DNA of 64,000 nt from NCBI RefSeq assembly GCF_030503855.1, contig NZ_CP129971.1:4278001-4342000 (forward strand), given 5' to 3'. The notes under the pieces are model-generated. The model was not told the origin of the DNA, did no database searches, and saw only the letters and a program-made list of their open reading frames with translations. Below, piece after piece: positions 27,557-35,193 of the stretch. Numbering within the stretch: the first letter of the stretch is position 1; every line of letters starts with the position of its first letter. Origin of the DNA: Marivirga salinae (GTDB lineage: Bacteria; Bacteroidota; Bacteroidia; Cytophagales; Cyclobacteriaceae). The translations under genes and the position numbers were made by a program.

Positions 27557-28471
27557 TCACAATGGAATGTCATAGCTTTTGTCTTCATTGTTGTGGAGTT
27601 TGCCAGCTTCGGATTTACCATCCTGAATGCCATTGAATTTTTTAAAATTCAAGAGCCAGTTGCGGACAGCTGCTTTCCAATCTTTCATGGGCGATTTTGG
27701 GCCCACTTTCCAGCCTTTGGCTGAATAGTAATTGAAAAATTTTTCAGCCTCCACAGGTGCGAAGCGAACAGGAATTGAATACTTTTCAGTTTGCTCCTCA
27801 AAAAAAACTTTTAAGTCTTTTTTTGATGGTGGTGTGAAACGCGAACCTTTTGGTGATGCGTTTTTGCCAGTATCCGAGACTGGAGCTGAAGCTCTTGAAT
27901 TTGTGCTGCTTTTAGTTTTTCCTTTTTTTTCTTTTTCTGAATTTTTATTTTCTTCATATATATATTGTTTATTGTTTATATAGTTTGTATTGTTTATGTA
28001 AGGGTGCAGTACTTGTTCACTACTTGTACCACTTTTGCCCCTAAGCTGGTGCACTACTTGTTCACTACTTGTACCACTTTTGCCCCCAGCTAGTGCAGTA
28101 CTTGTCCCGATATTGCCCCTAAGGTTGTTCAATACTTGTTCAGTACTTGTACCGAAAATGAACATCTCTATTAGGCTACCTTTCATGGGATTGTGAGATG
28201 GAAAATATTTCAGAAAGCCCATTTTGTGGAGGTCTTTCAAGCACTTATGATAAGTGTGCTTTGAGCCTATTTTTGAAACCGTCATAACCTCTTTTCTACT
28301 AATGGAAATAGGGTTTTTAAAATGGCTATAATTCCAGATTGTAAATAAACCAATATAAAGGCTCACATGAGACGGATTCATTTCAGGTGTTTCTGAAATT
28401 TTATCCATTGCTGATAGGAACTGGTGAATGAAATTCACCGGTTCCTTTGCTGAGTTTTCATGAGTATCCAT
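27557..28471 (-). CDS. Lambda-O-like replication initiator
   Basis: 304 residues. The N-terminal winged-helix domain (about 1-105; SRKEVMTVSKIGSKHTYHKCL) is followed by a low-complexity repeat region (about 105-165, GTSSEQV units), a polar linker, and a C-terminal domain (about 210-285; EKFFNYYSAKGWKVG...DWKAAVRNWL) typical of phage/plasmid replication proteins that contact helicase or its loader. The repeats are DNA iterons (see origin). It overlaps the excisionase-like gene by one base and lies 221 bases upstream of the helicase loader. Confidence 0.75.
   Translation of the reverse strand: MDTHENSAKEPVNFIHQFLSAMDKISETPEMNPSHVSLYIGLFTIWNYSHFKNPISISRKEVMTVSKIGSKHTYHKCLKDLHKMGFLKYFPSHNPMKGSLIEMFIFGTSTEQVLNNLRGNIGTSTALAGGKSGTSSEQVVHQLRGKSGTSSEQVLHPYINNTNYINNKQYIYEENKNSEKEKKGKTKSSTNSRASAPVSDTGKNASPKGSRFTPPSKKDLKVFFEEQTEKYSIPVRFAPVEAEKFFNYYSAKGWKVGPKSPMKDWKAAVRNWLLNFKKFNGIQDGKSEAGKLHNNEDKSYDIPL
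27940..28150 (-). other. Candidate replication origin inside the initiator gene
   Basis: Seven same-strand copies of TACTTGT start at 28010, 28021, 28055, 28066, 28099, 28133 and 28144 (spacings 11, 34, 11, 33, 34, 11, i.e. helical-turn multiples). Next to them lies an extremely AT-rich tract (about 27940-28000). Iterons plus AT-rich DNA inside an O-type gene is the organisation of the lambda origin. Confidence 0.6.
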
Positions 28472-28740
28472 CAGCTTATTTTGTTTTGTTCCAAAATGCT
28501 GTGAATGTCCTGAGAATCATAGTACAAAACCCCTCCCATTTTGGTGAAGGGCAAGGTGCCGTTTACTCTGAGGTTTTGAAGTGTCCCTGGACTAATGCCC
28601 AAGAGTTTTCTAACCTCATCTGATTTCAACCATTTTTTGGTTGATACTCCCTTTTGCTCCGAAAGGAGCTTTCTAAATTCGTCCACAAGTTCAAGTTTGA
28701 ACTCGTGTAAGTCGTCTGTTGTGATTACTTCTGCTGCCAT
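28471..28740 (-). CDS. Excisionase-like HTH DNA-binding protein
   Basis: 89 residues from ATG at 28740 (MAAEVITTDD); the open frame upstream runs through a palindrome and is unlikely to be coding. The C-terminal MerR/excisionase-type HTH reads WLKSDEVRKLLGISPGTLQNLR with GVLYYDSQDI. Proteins of this kind sit beside integrases and direct excision or regulate the replication genes. It overlaps the initiator gene by one base. Confidence 0.8.
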   Translation of the reverse strand: MAAEVITTDDLHEFKLELVDEFRKLLSEQKGVSTKKWLKSDEVRKLLGISPGTLQNLRVNGTLPFTKMGGVLYYDSQDIHSILEQNKIS

Positions 28741-28798
28741 AAATTTTAGTTGTTTTTGTTGTCGGGACAAAGCTGGGGAAATGAGGAATATCAAACCA

Positions 28799-28830
28799 GT
28801 TGCAAGGGGGTTGTGCAACCCCCTTGCAAC
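28799..28830. promoter_or_regulatory. Perfect 15-bp inverted repeat upstream of the excisionase-like gene
   Basis: Arms GTTGCAAGGGGGTTG and CAACCCCCTTGCAAC separated by TG, GC-rich in an AT-rich region. It is a candidate operator for the HTH protein, or an RNA hairpin in the leader. A further CCCCCTT follows directly. Confidence 0.5.
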
Positions 28831-28879
28831 CCCCTTCAATTTGCTGGAAACAGCGATTTTGGCAGGAAAAAATTTTAAA

Positions 28880-30091
28880 TTAATTTAAAGATTTATCTTT
28901 TTCGGCCTTTTCAACGAGGGTTTCCATTATTTCCTGAACATTTTCAATGGTGGTATTTTCAGGAGAATAGATTTTGTTTCTAAGGCTTTTGATTGAAATA
29001 TCCTTTTGGCTACTGGTAGAAAAATTATCTGATATGAATTCCACTAGCTTAGAAGTGTTTTCAGGCGTAATGATATTTGCGTTGGCCAAAAGCTTCATTA
29101 AGTAAGCCAGTTGACTCACAGATAAGGTACTATAAATCTTAGAATTCGAGACCTTTTGGTTCGTTACATTATGATTCTGTCGAAATTGTATTGCTAATTG
29201 TCTTCTTTCTTTAAAGAAAAAAAGTTCTTCATCTATCCAGTTAATTAAACTTGATTTTAAACTGTCCACTCCCTGATTGAATTCAAATTCCGGCTTAACT
29301 TGGGACTGGTTGATGAGCTTCTTAAACAATTGCAATAGCAGTAGCTGTTCTTTATAGGTAGATTTGGATTGGTAATTTTTCTTGATTCTAATACCGATAT
29401 AGTTGTAAATGGCAAAGACATTAAAATTGAGATAGATGAGGTTTGTTATGAATTGCTTCTCAAGCCGAATGCCTTTTATATTTCTTGATAGGATAATTTC
29501 AGTTTCTTGAAGGAAGGTTTTGCAATATATCAACTTTCTGTATGAAGCCTTCTTAGGGTTTTCTATAAATGTATTGATATGATGATTGATAATCTTTAGC
29601 AGGGATGGGTCAATTTTCTTTCGTTTAGCTAATTCCTTGATTTTTCCCAGCTGATTTGTGAGTTGGTTTTGGGAATTTATAAAATAGGAAGTAGGGATTT
29701 GGCTATCCTGACTGAAGTATTTGGTAAAGTACTTTTCTATATAGGTCAATAATGTGGTTATACATTCTATAAATATTAATCCGAACTGAGATAGGTAATC
29801 TTCTTTTTTTAATTGGAGTTCATATTCAATAGATAAGTAGCCAACTTGCTGAGAGATGTGATTTGAAATCAAGATTAGCTTTTGTTGATAGAGCTGTATT
29901 TGGCGTTCAATGATTTTATCATCATTGTTGCTGAAGGCTAATCTCATAAAGGATTGTTTAATCCTTTCCTCTTCTCTCTCCAGGTCTTTTTGCCATTCTA
30001 TGAATTCTATTTTTGATAGCTGCGGTTTTTTACTTTTTGAATTAAAATATTCTGATATTATATAATCAAATAGCTGTAATTCATACTTCAC
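28880..30091 (-). CDS. RteC-like integrase-adjacent protein
   Basis: 403 residues from GTG at 30091. Long, helical and lysine-rich, with a C-terminal module (about 320-395; LSVSQLAYLMKLL, NFSTSSQKDISIKSLRNK) that I associate with RteC-like proteins encoded beside Bacteroidota integrases. RteC of conjugative transposons controls excision gene expression. Assignment rests on the C-terminal pattern and position; the N-terminal 300 residues are not recognised. Confidence 0.55.
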   Translation of the reverse strand: MKYELQLFDYIISEYFNSKSKKPQLSKIEFIEWQKDLEREEERIKQSFMRLAFSNNDDKIIERQIQLYQQKLILISNHISQQVGYLSIEYELQLKKEDYLSQFGLIFIECITTLLTYIEKYFTKYFSQDSQIPTSYFINSQNQLTNQLGKIKELAKRKKIDPSLLKIINHHINTFIENPKKASYRKLIYCKTFLQETEIILSRNIKGIRLEKQFITNLIYLNFNVFAIYNYIGIRIKKNYQSKSTYKEQLLLLQLFKKLINQSQVKPEFEFNQGVDSLKSSLINWIDEELFFFKERRQLAIQFRQNHNVTNQKVSNSKIYSTLSVSQLAYLMKLLANANIITPENTSKLVEFISDNFSTSSQKDISIKSLRNKIYSPENTTIENVQEIMETLVEKAEKDKSLN

Positions 30092-30132
30092 TTTAACTAA
30101 GGTTTTAGTTTATAATAATTTAGTTTAAAGTG
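30089..30132. promoter_or_regulatory. Inverted repeat over the start of the RteC-like gene
   Basis: CACTTTAACTAA (30089-30100) and TTAGTTTAAAGTG (30120-30132), complementary apart from one extra base, with a third TTTTAGTTTA between them. Likely operator controlling the gene whose start codon it overlaps. Confidence 0.45.
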
Positions 30133-30274
30133 GGGTGTATTAGTTCTATTTGATTGAAATATTGGTTCGTTTATAAGTATTTAATACTATATCAATATTC
30201 AAAAATATACGATAGTAGTTAAACAACAATAAATTAAACTATTTAATATTATATTTATTGTGCCTTTAAAACTA

Positions 30275-30300
30275 AAAAAGGCAGATCAATCTGCCTTTTT
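30275..30300 (-). terminator. Intrinsic terminator of integrase gene
   Basis: GGCAGA-tcaa-TCTGCC flanked by A-run and T-run, so usable from both sides. The integrase stop codon lies inside the hairpin. Confidence 0.8.
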
Positions 30301-31527
30301 TACTAATTCATTGATACTGAGCTTTTTCTTAAGTGCTGCCATATCACTACCGATTTTATTCTCTACTACCTTTGCATAAATTTGAGTTGTTGCCAGTTTT
30401 GTATGGCCAAGCATCTTGCTCACCGTTTCGATTGGAACGCCATTGGTTAGGGTGACTGTTGTAGCGAAAGTATGACGAGCTATATGGAATGTCAGCTTTT
30501 TCTTGATTTCGCAGAGGTCGGCAATCTCCTTTAAGTAAGAATTTGTTTTTTGGTTAGAAAACACTGGTAAAAGTTGATTCTCAAATACTCTTGGGTGATT
30601 TTGATATTTCTCAATTATCTGTTCTGCCTTAGGTAGTAACATCACAGAAAATGAAGTGTTCGTTTTGATTCGCTTTAAATGAATCCATCTTTCTCCATCC
30701 ATGCCTACAGTAATATCTTCTTCAGATAAATGGTACAAATCGACATAAGATAAGCCTGTGTAGCAACTGAAAATGAAAATATCCCTTACCATATCTAAAC
30801 GACTTAGCGAAAATTCTTTCTCTTCTATTGCCTTCAATTCATTAGCATCTAGGAAGTCTCTTTCAACTTTTTCAAAATGGGTTTGGTAACTGATAAAAGG
30901 ATTCTTTTCAATCCAATCTAGCCGTAGAGCCAGTTTCAATAATTTACGAAACCGAATCATGTGTTTCATTACGCCATTATTGTTCATTGGCTTCTGATGG
31001 TCTTGCGGCTCCCAGTTGCGTAGAAAATCCTCAAAATCGATAAGGAATTTATAATCTATCTTTTTTAACGGGATATCTGAAAGCTTGAATTTTGCTTTTA
31101 GAAATCGTTCAAAATATCTTTCTGTTACCTGGTAATGCTTTAGGGTGCCCCACTTAAGTTTGTGATTGGCATTTTCGAAATGATACTTTGATAAATACAG
31201 TAGAGTTATTTGGTTTTCTTGCTCATTGATATTGAATACTGCATTTCTGATTATTTCCGCTGAAATGGATTCATCATCTACGACTAATTGCTCAAAGATT
31301 TGAAAGGCTTTATTGTAAATTTTATCGAGGTAGCGGTTCAGTTTTACTACCTCTTGAGAAGTACCGGAAACTCTCTGTCGCTGATTCCATTTTTCAATCA
31401 GAACTTTCCTTTTCAAAGAGGTGTCACAATTTTTCCCATTGTGAGAGATACGCATATAAATTGGCGCTTCACCATTTTTTGCTTTGTACTTCTTGAGTAT
31501 AAATTTTACTGAAAATGAGTTGCTCAT
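30286..31527 (-). CDS. int: Tyrosine recombinase/integrase
   Basis: 413 residues of the Bacteroidota site-specific integrase type: an N-terminal Arm-DNA-binding domain (about 1-100), SAM-like core-binding domain (about 105-210) and catalytic domain with Arg in CYTGLSYVDL context, HIARHTFAT (His-x-x-Arg) and the nucleophile Tyr in TTQIYAKV. It is adjacent to a tRNA gene and four GGGCACA boxes, which marks it as the integrase of this island. It probably recombines within the tRNA 3' end. Confidence 0.95.
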   Translation of the reverse strand: MSNSFSVKFILKKYKAKNGEAPIYMRISHNGKNCDTSLKRKVLIEKWNQRQRVSGTSQEVVKLNRYLDKIYNKAFQIFEQLVVDDESISAEIIRNAVFNINEQENQITLLYLSKYHFENANHKLKWGTLKHYQVTERYFERFLKAKFKLSDIPLKKIDYKFLIDFEDFLRNWEPQDHQKPMNNNGVMKHMIRFRKLLKLALRLDWIEKNPFISYQTHFEKVERDFLDANELKAIEEKEFSLSRLDMVRDIFIFSCYTGLSYVDLYHLSEEDITVGMDGERWIHLKRIKTNTSFSVMLLPKAEQIIEKYQNHPRVFENQLLPVFSNQKTNSYLKEIADLCEIKKKLTFHIARHTFATTVTLTNGVPIETVSKMLGHTKLATTQIYAKVVENKIGSDMAALKKKLSINELVKKAD

Positions 31528-31573
31528 AATACTTAATAGTTGAATTAAACATTACAGTTTTGAGCAACAAAAG

Positions 31574-31701
31574 GGGCACAACAGATGACGACAACAACAC
31601 AAATTAGAATAGCAAAAATGCTATAAAAGTGACTTTAAACCACTTATAACCAATTTGTGCCCCAATTTAGTAATTTTTCAAAAGGGCACAAATAGGGCAC
31701 A
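31574..31701. promoter_or_regulatory. Putative integrase arm-type binding sites
   Basis: GGGCACA at 31574-31580, 31684-31690 and 31695-31701, and inverted (TGTGCCC) at 31656-31662, all between the integrase start and the tRNA. Clustered short repeats of mixed orientation here are expected for arm sites. Confidence 0.6.
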
Positions 31702-31743
31702 TTTTATTTGATATTGATTGGCTTTATCTGAATGAAATAAAAC

Positions 31744-31779
31744 AAAAAAGCCCTAAATCATAAGATTTAAGGCTTTTTG
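31744..31779. terminator. Bidirectional hairpin terminator at the island edge
   Basis: AAAAAGCC-taaatc..gattta-GGCTTTTT, with A-run and T-run on either side. It may stop tRNA read-through into the island. Confidence 0.7.
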
Positions 31780-31800
31780 TGTTCAGATTAATACTGAAAG

Positions 31801-31874
31801 TGGGCCCACCTGGGCTCGAACCAGGGACCCCTTGATTATGAGTCAAGTGCTCTAACCAGCTGAGCTATAGGCCC
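31801..31874 (-). tRNA. tRNA with CAU anticodon (Ile2 or elongator Met)
   Basis: Full cloverleaf on the minus strand: acceptor GGGCCTA/TGGGCCC, D-arm AGCTCAGCTGGTTAGAGC, anticodon stem CTTGA/TCAAG with loop CTCATAA, and T-arm with GGTTCGAGCC. CCA is not encoded. The acceptor and loop look more like Ile2 (lysidine type) than elongator Met, but this is not certain. Its 3' half is the probable integration site. Confidence 0.93.
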
Positions 31875-31967
31875 TAAAAAACATTTGCATTATCTGCTCT
31901 GTTTTTCGGATTGCAATGTTACGGAATTGCACGTAATTGCGCAATATAAAATCAAGGAATTACTAAA

Positions 31968-32846
31968 TTATTTTGTTTTTTCTTTCCTTGGCTTCAAACC
32001 ATATATCAATTGATCTTTCAATTTCGATGGAAATTTGTCCATATCGTCAAAACCTAAAGGTTCATCTCTTCCATCTTTAGGGATATAATGTGTTCTGAAA
32101 ATATAATCCCAAATACTTAATGATATTCCAAAGTTAACTCCCGTTTTTGAGGGAATATGCTTAGCATGGTGCCAGATATGCATTTGAGGGTTATTGAAAA
32201 TATATTTAAAAGGCCCTAAAGGAACTCTGATATTGGAGTGGTTAAAGTGACCTATTGCTAAGGCAAACAAATGAACCAATAAAAATTCTTGAATTCCAAA
32301 ACCAATCATAGCCAAAGGAATATATTCTATTGTTCGATATACGATGGTTTCCATCCAATGAAATCTTAAATGCGCTGCAAATCCCATTTGCTCAACGGAA
32401 TGGTGCACTTTATGAAATTCCCAAAGGGCTGGAACTCTATGCAATAATCTATGCACATTCCAATGGATGAAATCTCTTAGAATAAACAAAGTCAATAGCT
32501 GTGCCCAAACTGGCCAGGTATTGATTTCAATTGCTACTAAATTTGTTATACCAAACAATCCTAAAAAGTCATTAAACAAATGGACAAAAACATTAGAAAA
32601 GGCATAATAACCTACTAATGAGAAAAGGAAGAAATTGAAAAACATATAAAAAGCATCTAACCAAAAATCTTTTCTAATTTTTGGCTGATCTTTTCTCCAC
32701 GGCATAGTTAATTCTAAGGCAAAAAAGAAAAGTGATATACCAATTAACCAATATAAATAATTGCCCCAATGTGGATTTAAAACCTCATTTCCCACATAGC
32801 GAGCATAGTCCTTAAAGGAGGTGATGAAAATATCAATGTATTCCAT
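31968..32846 (-). CDS. Sterol desaturase/fatty-acid hydroxylase family protein
   Basis: 292 residues with several membrane segments and the histidine boxes of the di-iron hydroxylase superfamily: HWNVHRLLH, HKVHHS and HIWHHAKH. Family members hydroxylate or desaturate lipids in the membrane; the substrate cannot be told. It is the first chromosomal gene after the tRNA and is separated by 600 bases from the next. Confidence 0.85.
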   Translation of the reverse strand: MEYIDIFITSFKDYARYVGNEVLNPHWGNYLYWLIGISLFFFALELTMPWRKDQPKIRKDFWLDAFYMFFNFFLFSLVGYYAFSNVFVHLFNDFLGLFGITNLVAIEINTWPVWAQLLTLFILRDFIHWNVHRLLHRVPALWEFHKVHHSVEQMGFAAHLRFHWMETIVYRTIEYIPLAMIGFGIQEFLLVHLFALAIGHFNHSNIRVPLGPFKYIFNNPQMHIWHHAKHIPSKTGVNFGISLSIWDYIFRTHYIPKDGRDEPLGFDDMDKFPSKLKDQLIYGLKPRKEKTK

Positions 32847-33079
32847 TTCTCTGATTTTGAATCTTTAACAAAGATAGGGCTAAAGGTGTTCAGAACACTG
32901 TAACTGATGTTACATTCAAAAAATTCGTTAAAGAAAAAAAACTCCAAAAGGGGGCTCTACTATTCCCTGATTTCCTCGCTAAAATTAAAATAGTGTATTT
33001 GATTCTTATATGGCATCCTAGATAGCAGAATTAAGTATTAAACTGCCAATTTTTGTATTTCAATACTAGCTTAATCATT

Positions 33080-33216
33080 CATACTTTTTCCATTGATGAA
33101 AAAGTATGTCAGCCAGAGGCTGACCAGCTATTGGCTGGCAAAAAATCTAGGTAAAATGATGCTACTTCCCGCAAATGCCAACGCTGTCCCGCCATTTTAC
33201 CCTCCAGCCCGCTTTT
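33080..33216. repeat. Dispersed intergenic repeat, chromosomal copy
   Basis: Begins with the palindrome CATACTTTTTC..GAAAAAGTATG and ends with GCCAACGCTG-CCCGCCATTTT-GCCCGCTTT, the same order as at 27399-27510. The middle includes an extra CAGCC-rich hairpin not in the other copy. Confidence 0.7.
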
Positions 33217-33419
33217 TCGCTTAAGGCGAAAGTGGGGGAGTTAGCCATTAATGAACTCATCAAATGAGTTCGGTCCTTTTATGCCTCTATTTAAATCATG
33301 CTTATCTTTTTTCTAGATAAACTTTAATTATATTTTCTTTTAAGACCATGGTATCCCATCGAGAAAAGGAGATGAAGGAAGAAAATATTTAACCTCCGTT
33401 CTAATAATAAGCTTAAAAT

Positions 33420-33442
33420 GAAAAAGCCTCCAAAAGGAGGCT
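33420..33442 (-). terminator. Terminator of carboxylase gene
   Basis: AGCCTCC-AAAA-GGAGGCT followed on the minus strand by a T-run. Confidence 0.8.
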
Positions 33443-33449
33443 CTGACAT

Positions 33450-35024
33450 TTATAATGGAATATTTCCGTGTTTTTTCTTTGGTAGTTTGTCCACCTTATT
33501 TTCCAACATTGAAAATGCTTTGATTAACTTTTTCCTTGTGTTAGAAGGAAGGATCACTTCATCTATATATCCTCTATGAGCAGCTCTATATGGATTAGCA
33601 AACTTTTCGGTATACTCTTCCACTTTCTCAGCTAACTTCGCTTCCTTATCGTCTGCAGCGGCAATTTCCTTACGGAAAATAATTTCTGCTGCTCCTTTAG
33701 CTCCCATCACAGCGATTTCTGCAGTCGGCCAAGCATAATTCATGTCAGCACCTATGTGTTTAGAATTCATTACATCATAAGCACCACCATAAGCTTTTCT
33801 AGTAATCACCGTTACTCTTGGAACCGTAGCTTCACTAAATGCATAAAGCAGCTTGGCTCCATTAGAAATGATTCCGTTCCATTCTTGGTCAGTGCCAGGA
33901 AGGAATCCAGGAACATCTTCAAAAACCAATAGTGGGATATTAAAACTATCGCAGAAACGCACAAAACGAGCCGCTTTTTTACTGGCATCATTATCCAAAA
34001 CCCCTGCTAAAGAAGCCGGTTGATTTCCAACAATTCCAATACTTCTACCTGCTAAATGAGCAAATCCAACTACTATATTTTCCGCATAGTTTTTATGCAC
34101 TTCAAAGAAACTATTATCATCCACAGTTCCCTCTATTACCTCACGCATATCATAAGGCTGATTTGGATTATCAGGAATGATATCATTTAATACTCCCCTA
34201 CTTTCATCATCTTTCAATTCATAAGGAACAGAAGGCACAGGATCTTCACAGTTCTGAGGTACGTAACTCAACAATCGCTTAATATTATTGATACACTCTA
34301 ATTCATTTGCACATGAGAAATGCGTAACACCACTTTTAGTGCTGTGCGTACTAGCACCTCCTAATTCTTCAGAAGTTACATTTTCTTGCGTTACTGTTTT
34401 CACTACGTTTGGTCCAGTTACAAACATATAACTGGTATTTTCCACCATCATGATGAAATCTGTCATGGCTGGTGAATATACTGCTCCTCCAGCACAAGGC
34501 CCCATTACTGCTGAGATTTGAGGCACAACACCTGAAGCTCTTACGTTTCTATAAAAAATGTCGGCATAACCACCCAATGAAACTACACCCTCTTGAATTC
34601 TGGCTCCACCTGAATCATTTAATCCGATTACGGGCGCTCCATTCTTCATAGCCATATCCATTATTTTTACAATTTTCTCAGCATGAGTTTCCGATAAGGA
34701 ACCTCCAAATACTGTGAAATCTTGAGAAAACACGTATGTCAATCTACCTGAAACAGTTCCGTAACCTGTTACTACTCCATCTCCAGGGTAATGCTGATTT
34801 TCAAGCCCAAAATCTTTACAACGGTGCATTACAAATTTACCAATCTCCTCAAATGAACCTTCATCCATCAAAAGGTCAATTCTTTCCCTGGCGGTTAGTT
34901 TACCTTTTTTATGTTGGGCCTCAATTCTATCTTCCCCTCCCCCTTTTAGGGCTGATTCATTCTTCTGAGCTAATAATTCGTTTTTTCCTTTATTGGTCGG
35001 TTTTGTATAAAGAGGTTTTTCCAT
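33450..35024 (-). CDS. Acyl-CoA carboxylase beta subunit (propionyl-CoA type)
   Basis: 524 residues from ATG at 35024 (MEKPLYTKP). The frame is open 24 codons further but that part is unlike the family. The carboxyltransferase domains show [26 protein letters not shown], the oxyanion-forming [12 protein letters not shown] and the C-terminal [11 protein letters not shown]. The enzyme moves carboxyl from biotin to propionyl- or acetyl-CoA. No biotin-carboxylase alpha gene is adjacent here. Confidence 0.92.
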   Translation of the reverse strand: MEKPLYTKPTNKGKNELLAQKNESALKGGGEDRIEAQHKKGKLTARERIDLLMDEGSFEEIGKFVMHRCKDFGLENQHYPGDGVVTGYGTVSGRLTYVFSQDFTVFGGSLSETHAEKIVKIMDMAMKNGAPVIGLNDSGGARIQEGVVSLGGYADIFYRNVRASGVVPQISAVMGPCAGGAVYSPAMTDFIMMVENTSYMFVTGPNVVKTVTQENVTSEELGGASTHSTKSGVTHFSCANELECINNIKRLLSYVPQNCEDPVPSVPYELKDDESRGVLNDIIPDNPNQPYDMREVIEGTVDDNSFFEVHKNYAENIVVGFAHLAGRSIGIVGNQPASLAGVLDNDASKKAARFVRFCDSFNIPLLVFEDVPGFLPGTDQEWNGIISNGAKLLYAFSEATVPRVTVITRKAYGGAYDVMNSKHIGADMNYAWPTAEIAVMGAKGAAEIIFRKEIAAADDKEAKLAEKVEEYTEKFANPYRAAHRGYIDEVILPSNTRKKLIKAFSMLENKVDKLPKKKHGNIPL

Positions 35025-35142
35025 ATCGTTTTTTCCTATATTAAAATCATTCAAAGATAGAACAGGTAAGATGAAAAACGAATTTTTTATAGGCAAACTA
35101 TACTTACTTCGTATCTAAATCCTGTTTAAATAATTACAAATA

Positions 35143-35170
35143 AAAAGGCTACCCAATTTGGATAGCCTTC
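35143..35170 (-). terminator. Terminator of PorE-like gene
   Basis: AAGGCTAcCC..GGaTAGCCTT hairpin with T-run on the minus strand, 24 bases past the stop. Confidence 0.75.
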
Positions 35171-35193
35171 ATTCTATGAAAATTTAATACAAA

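Larger units (their letters stand above)
1..31800. mobile_element. Genomic island (ICE-like or phage-plasmid-like), right end at tRNA
   Basis: The island runs from beyond the left window edge to the 3' end of the CAU tRNA gene at 31801-31874. A tyrosine integrase lies next to the tRNA with repeated GGGCACA boxes between them, followed by RteC-like, excisionase-like, replication and helicase-loader genes. The rest is mostly defence cargo on the minus strand, plus a pseudogene of the helicase loader, which indicates layered insertions. No second copy of the tRNA 3' end was seen in the window, so the left attachment site is inferred to lie outside. I saw no relaxase or conjugation genes here, so self-transfer cannot be claimed. 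Confidence 0.75.
32847..33449. other. Intergenic region with dispersed repeat
   Basis: No gene seen. It holds a repeat (33080-33216, listed separately) and the terminator of the carboxylase gene. Confidence 0.6.

Noticed and set aside
28008..28155. CRISPR array
   Set aside because: The repeats are short, lie within a coding gene and have unequal 11/34-bp spacing without unique spacers; iterons fit better.
31800..31875. Second copy of the tRNA 3' end marking the left island boundary
   Set aside because: I looked for a repeat of the tRNA 3' half leftward through the window and did not see one; the boundary is assumed to lie outside.
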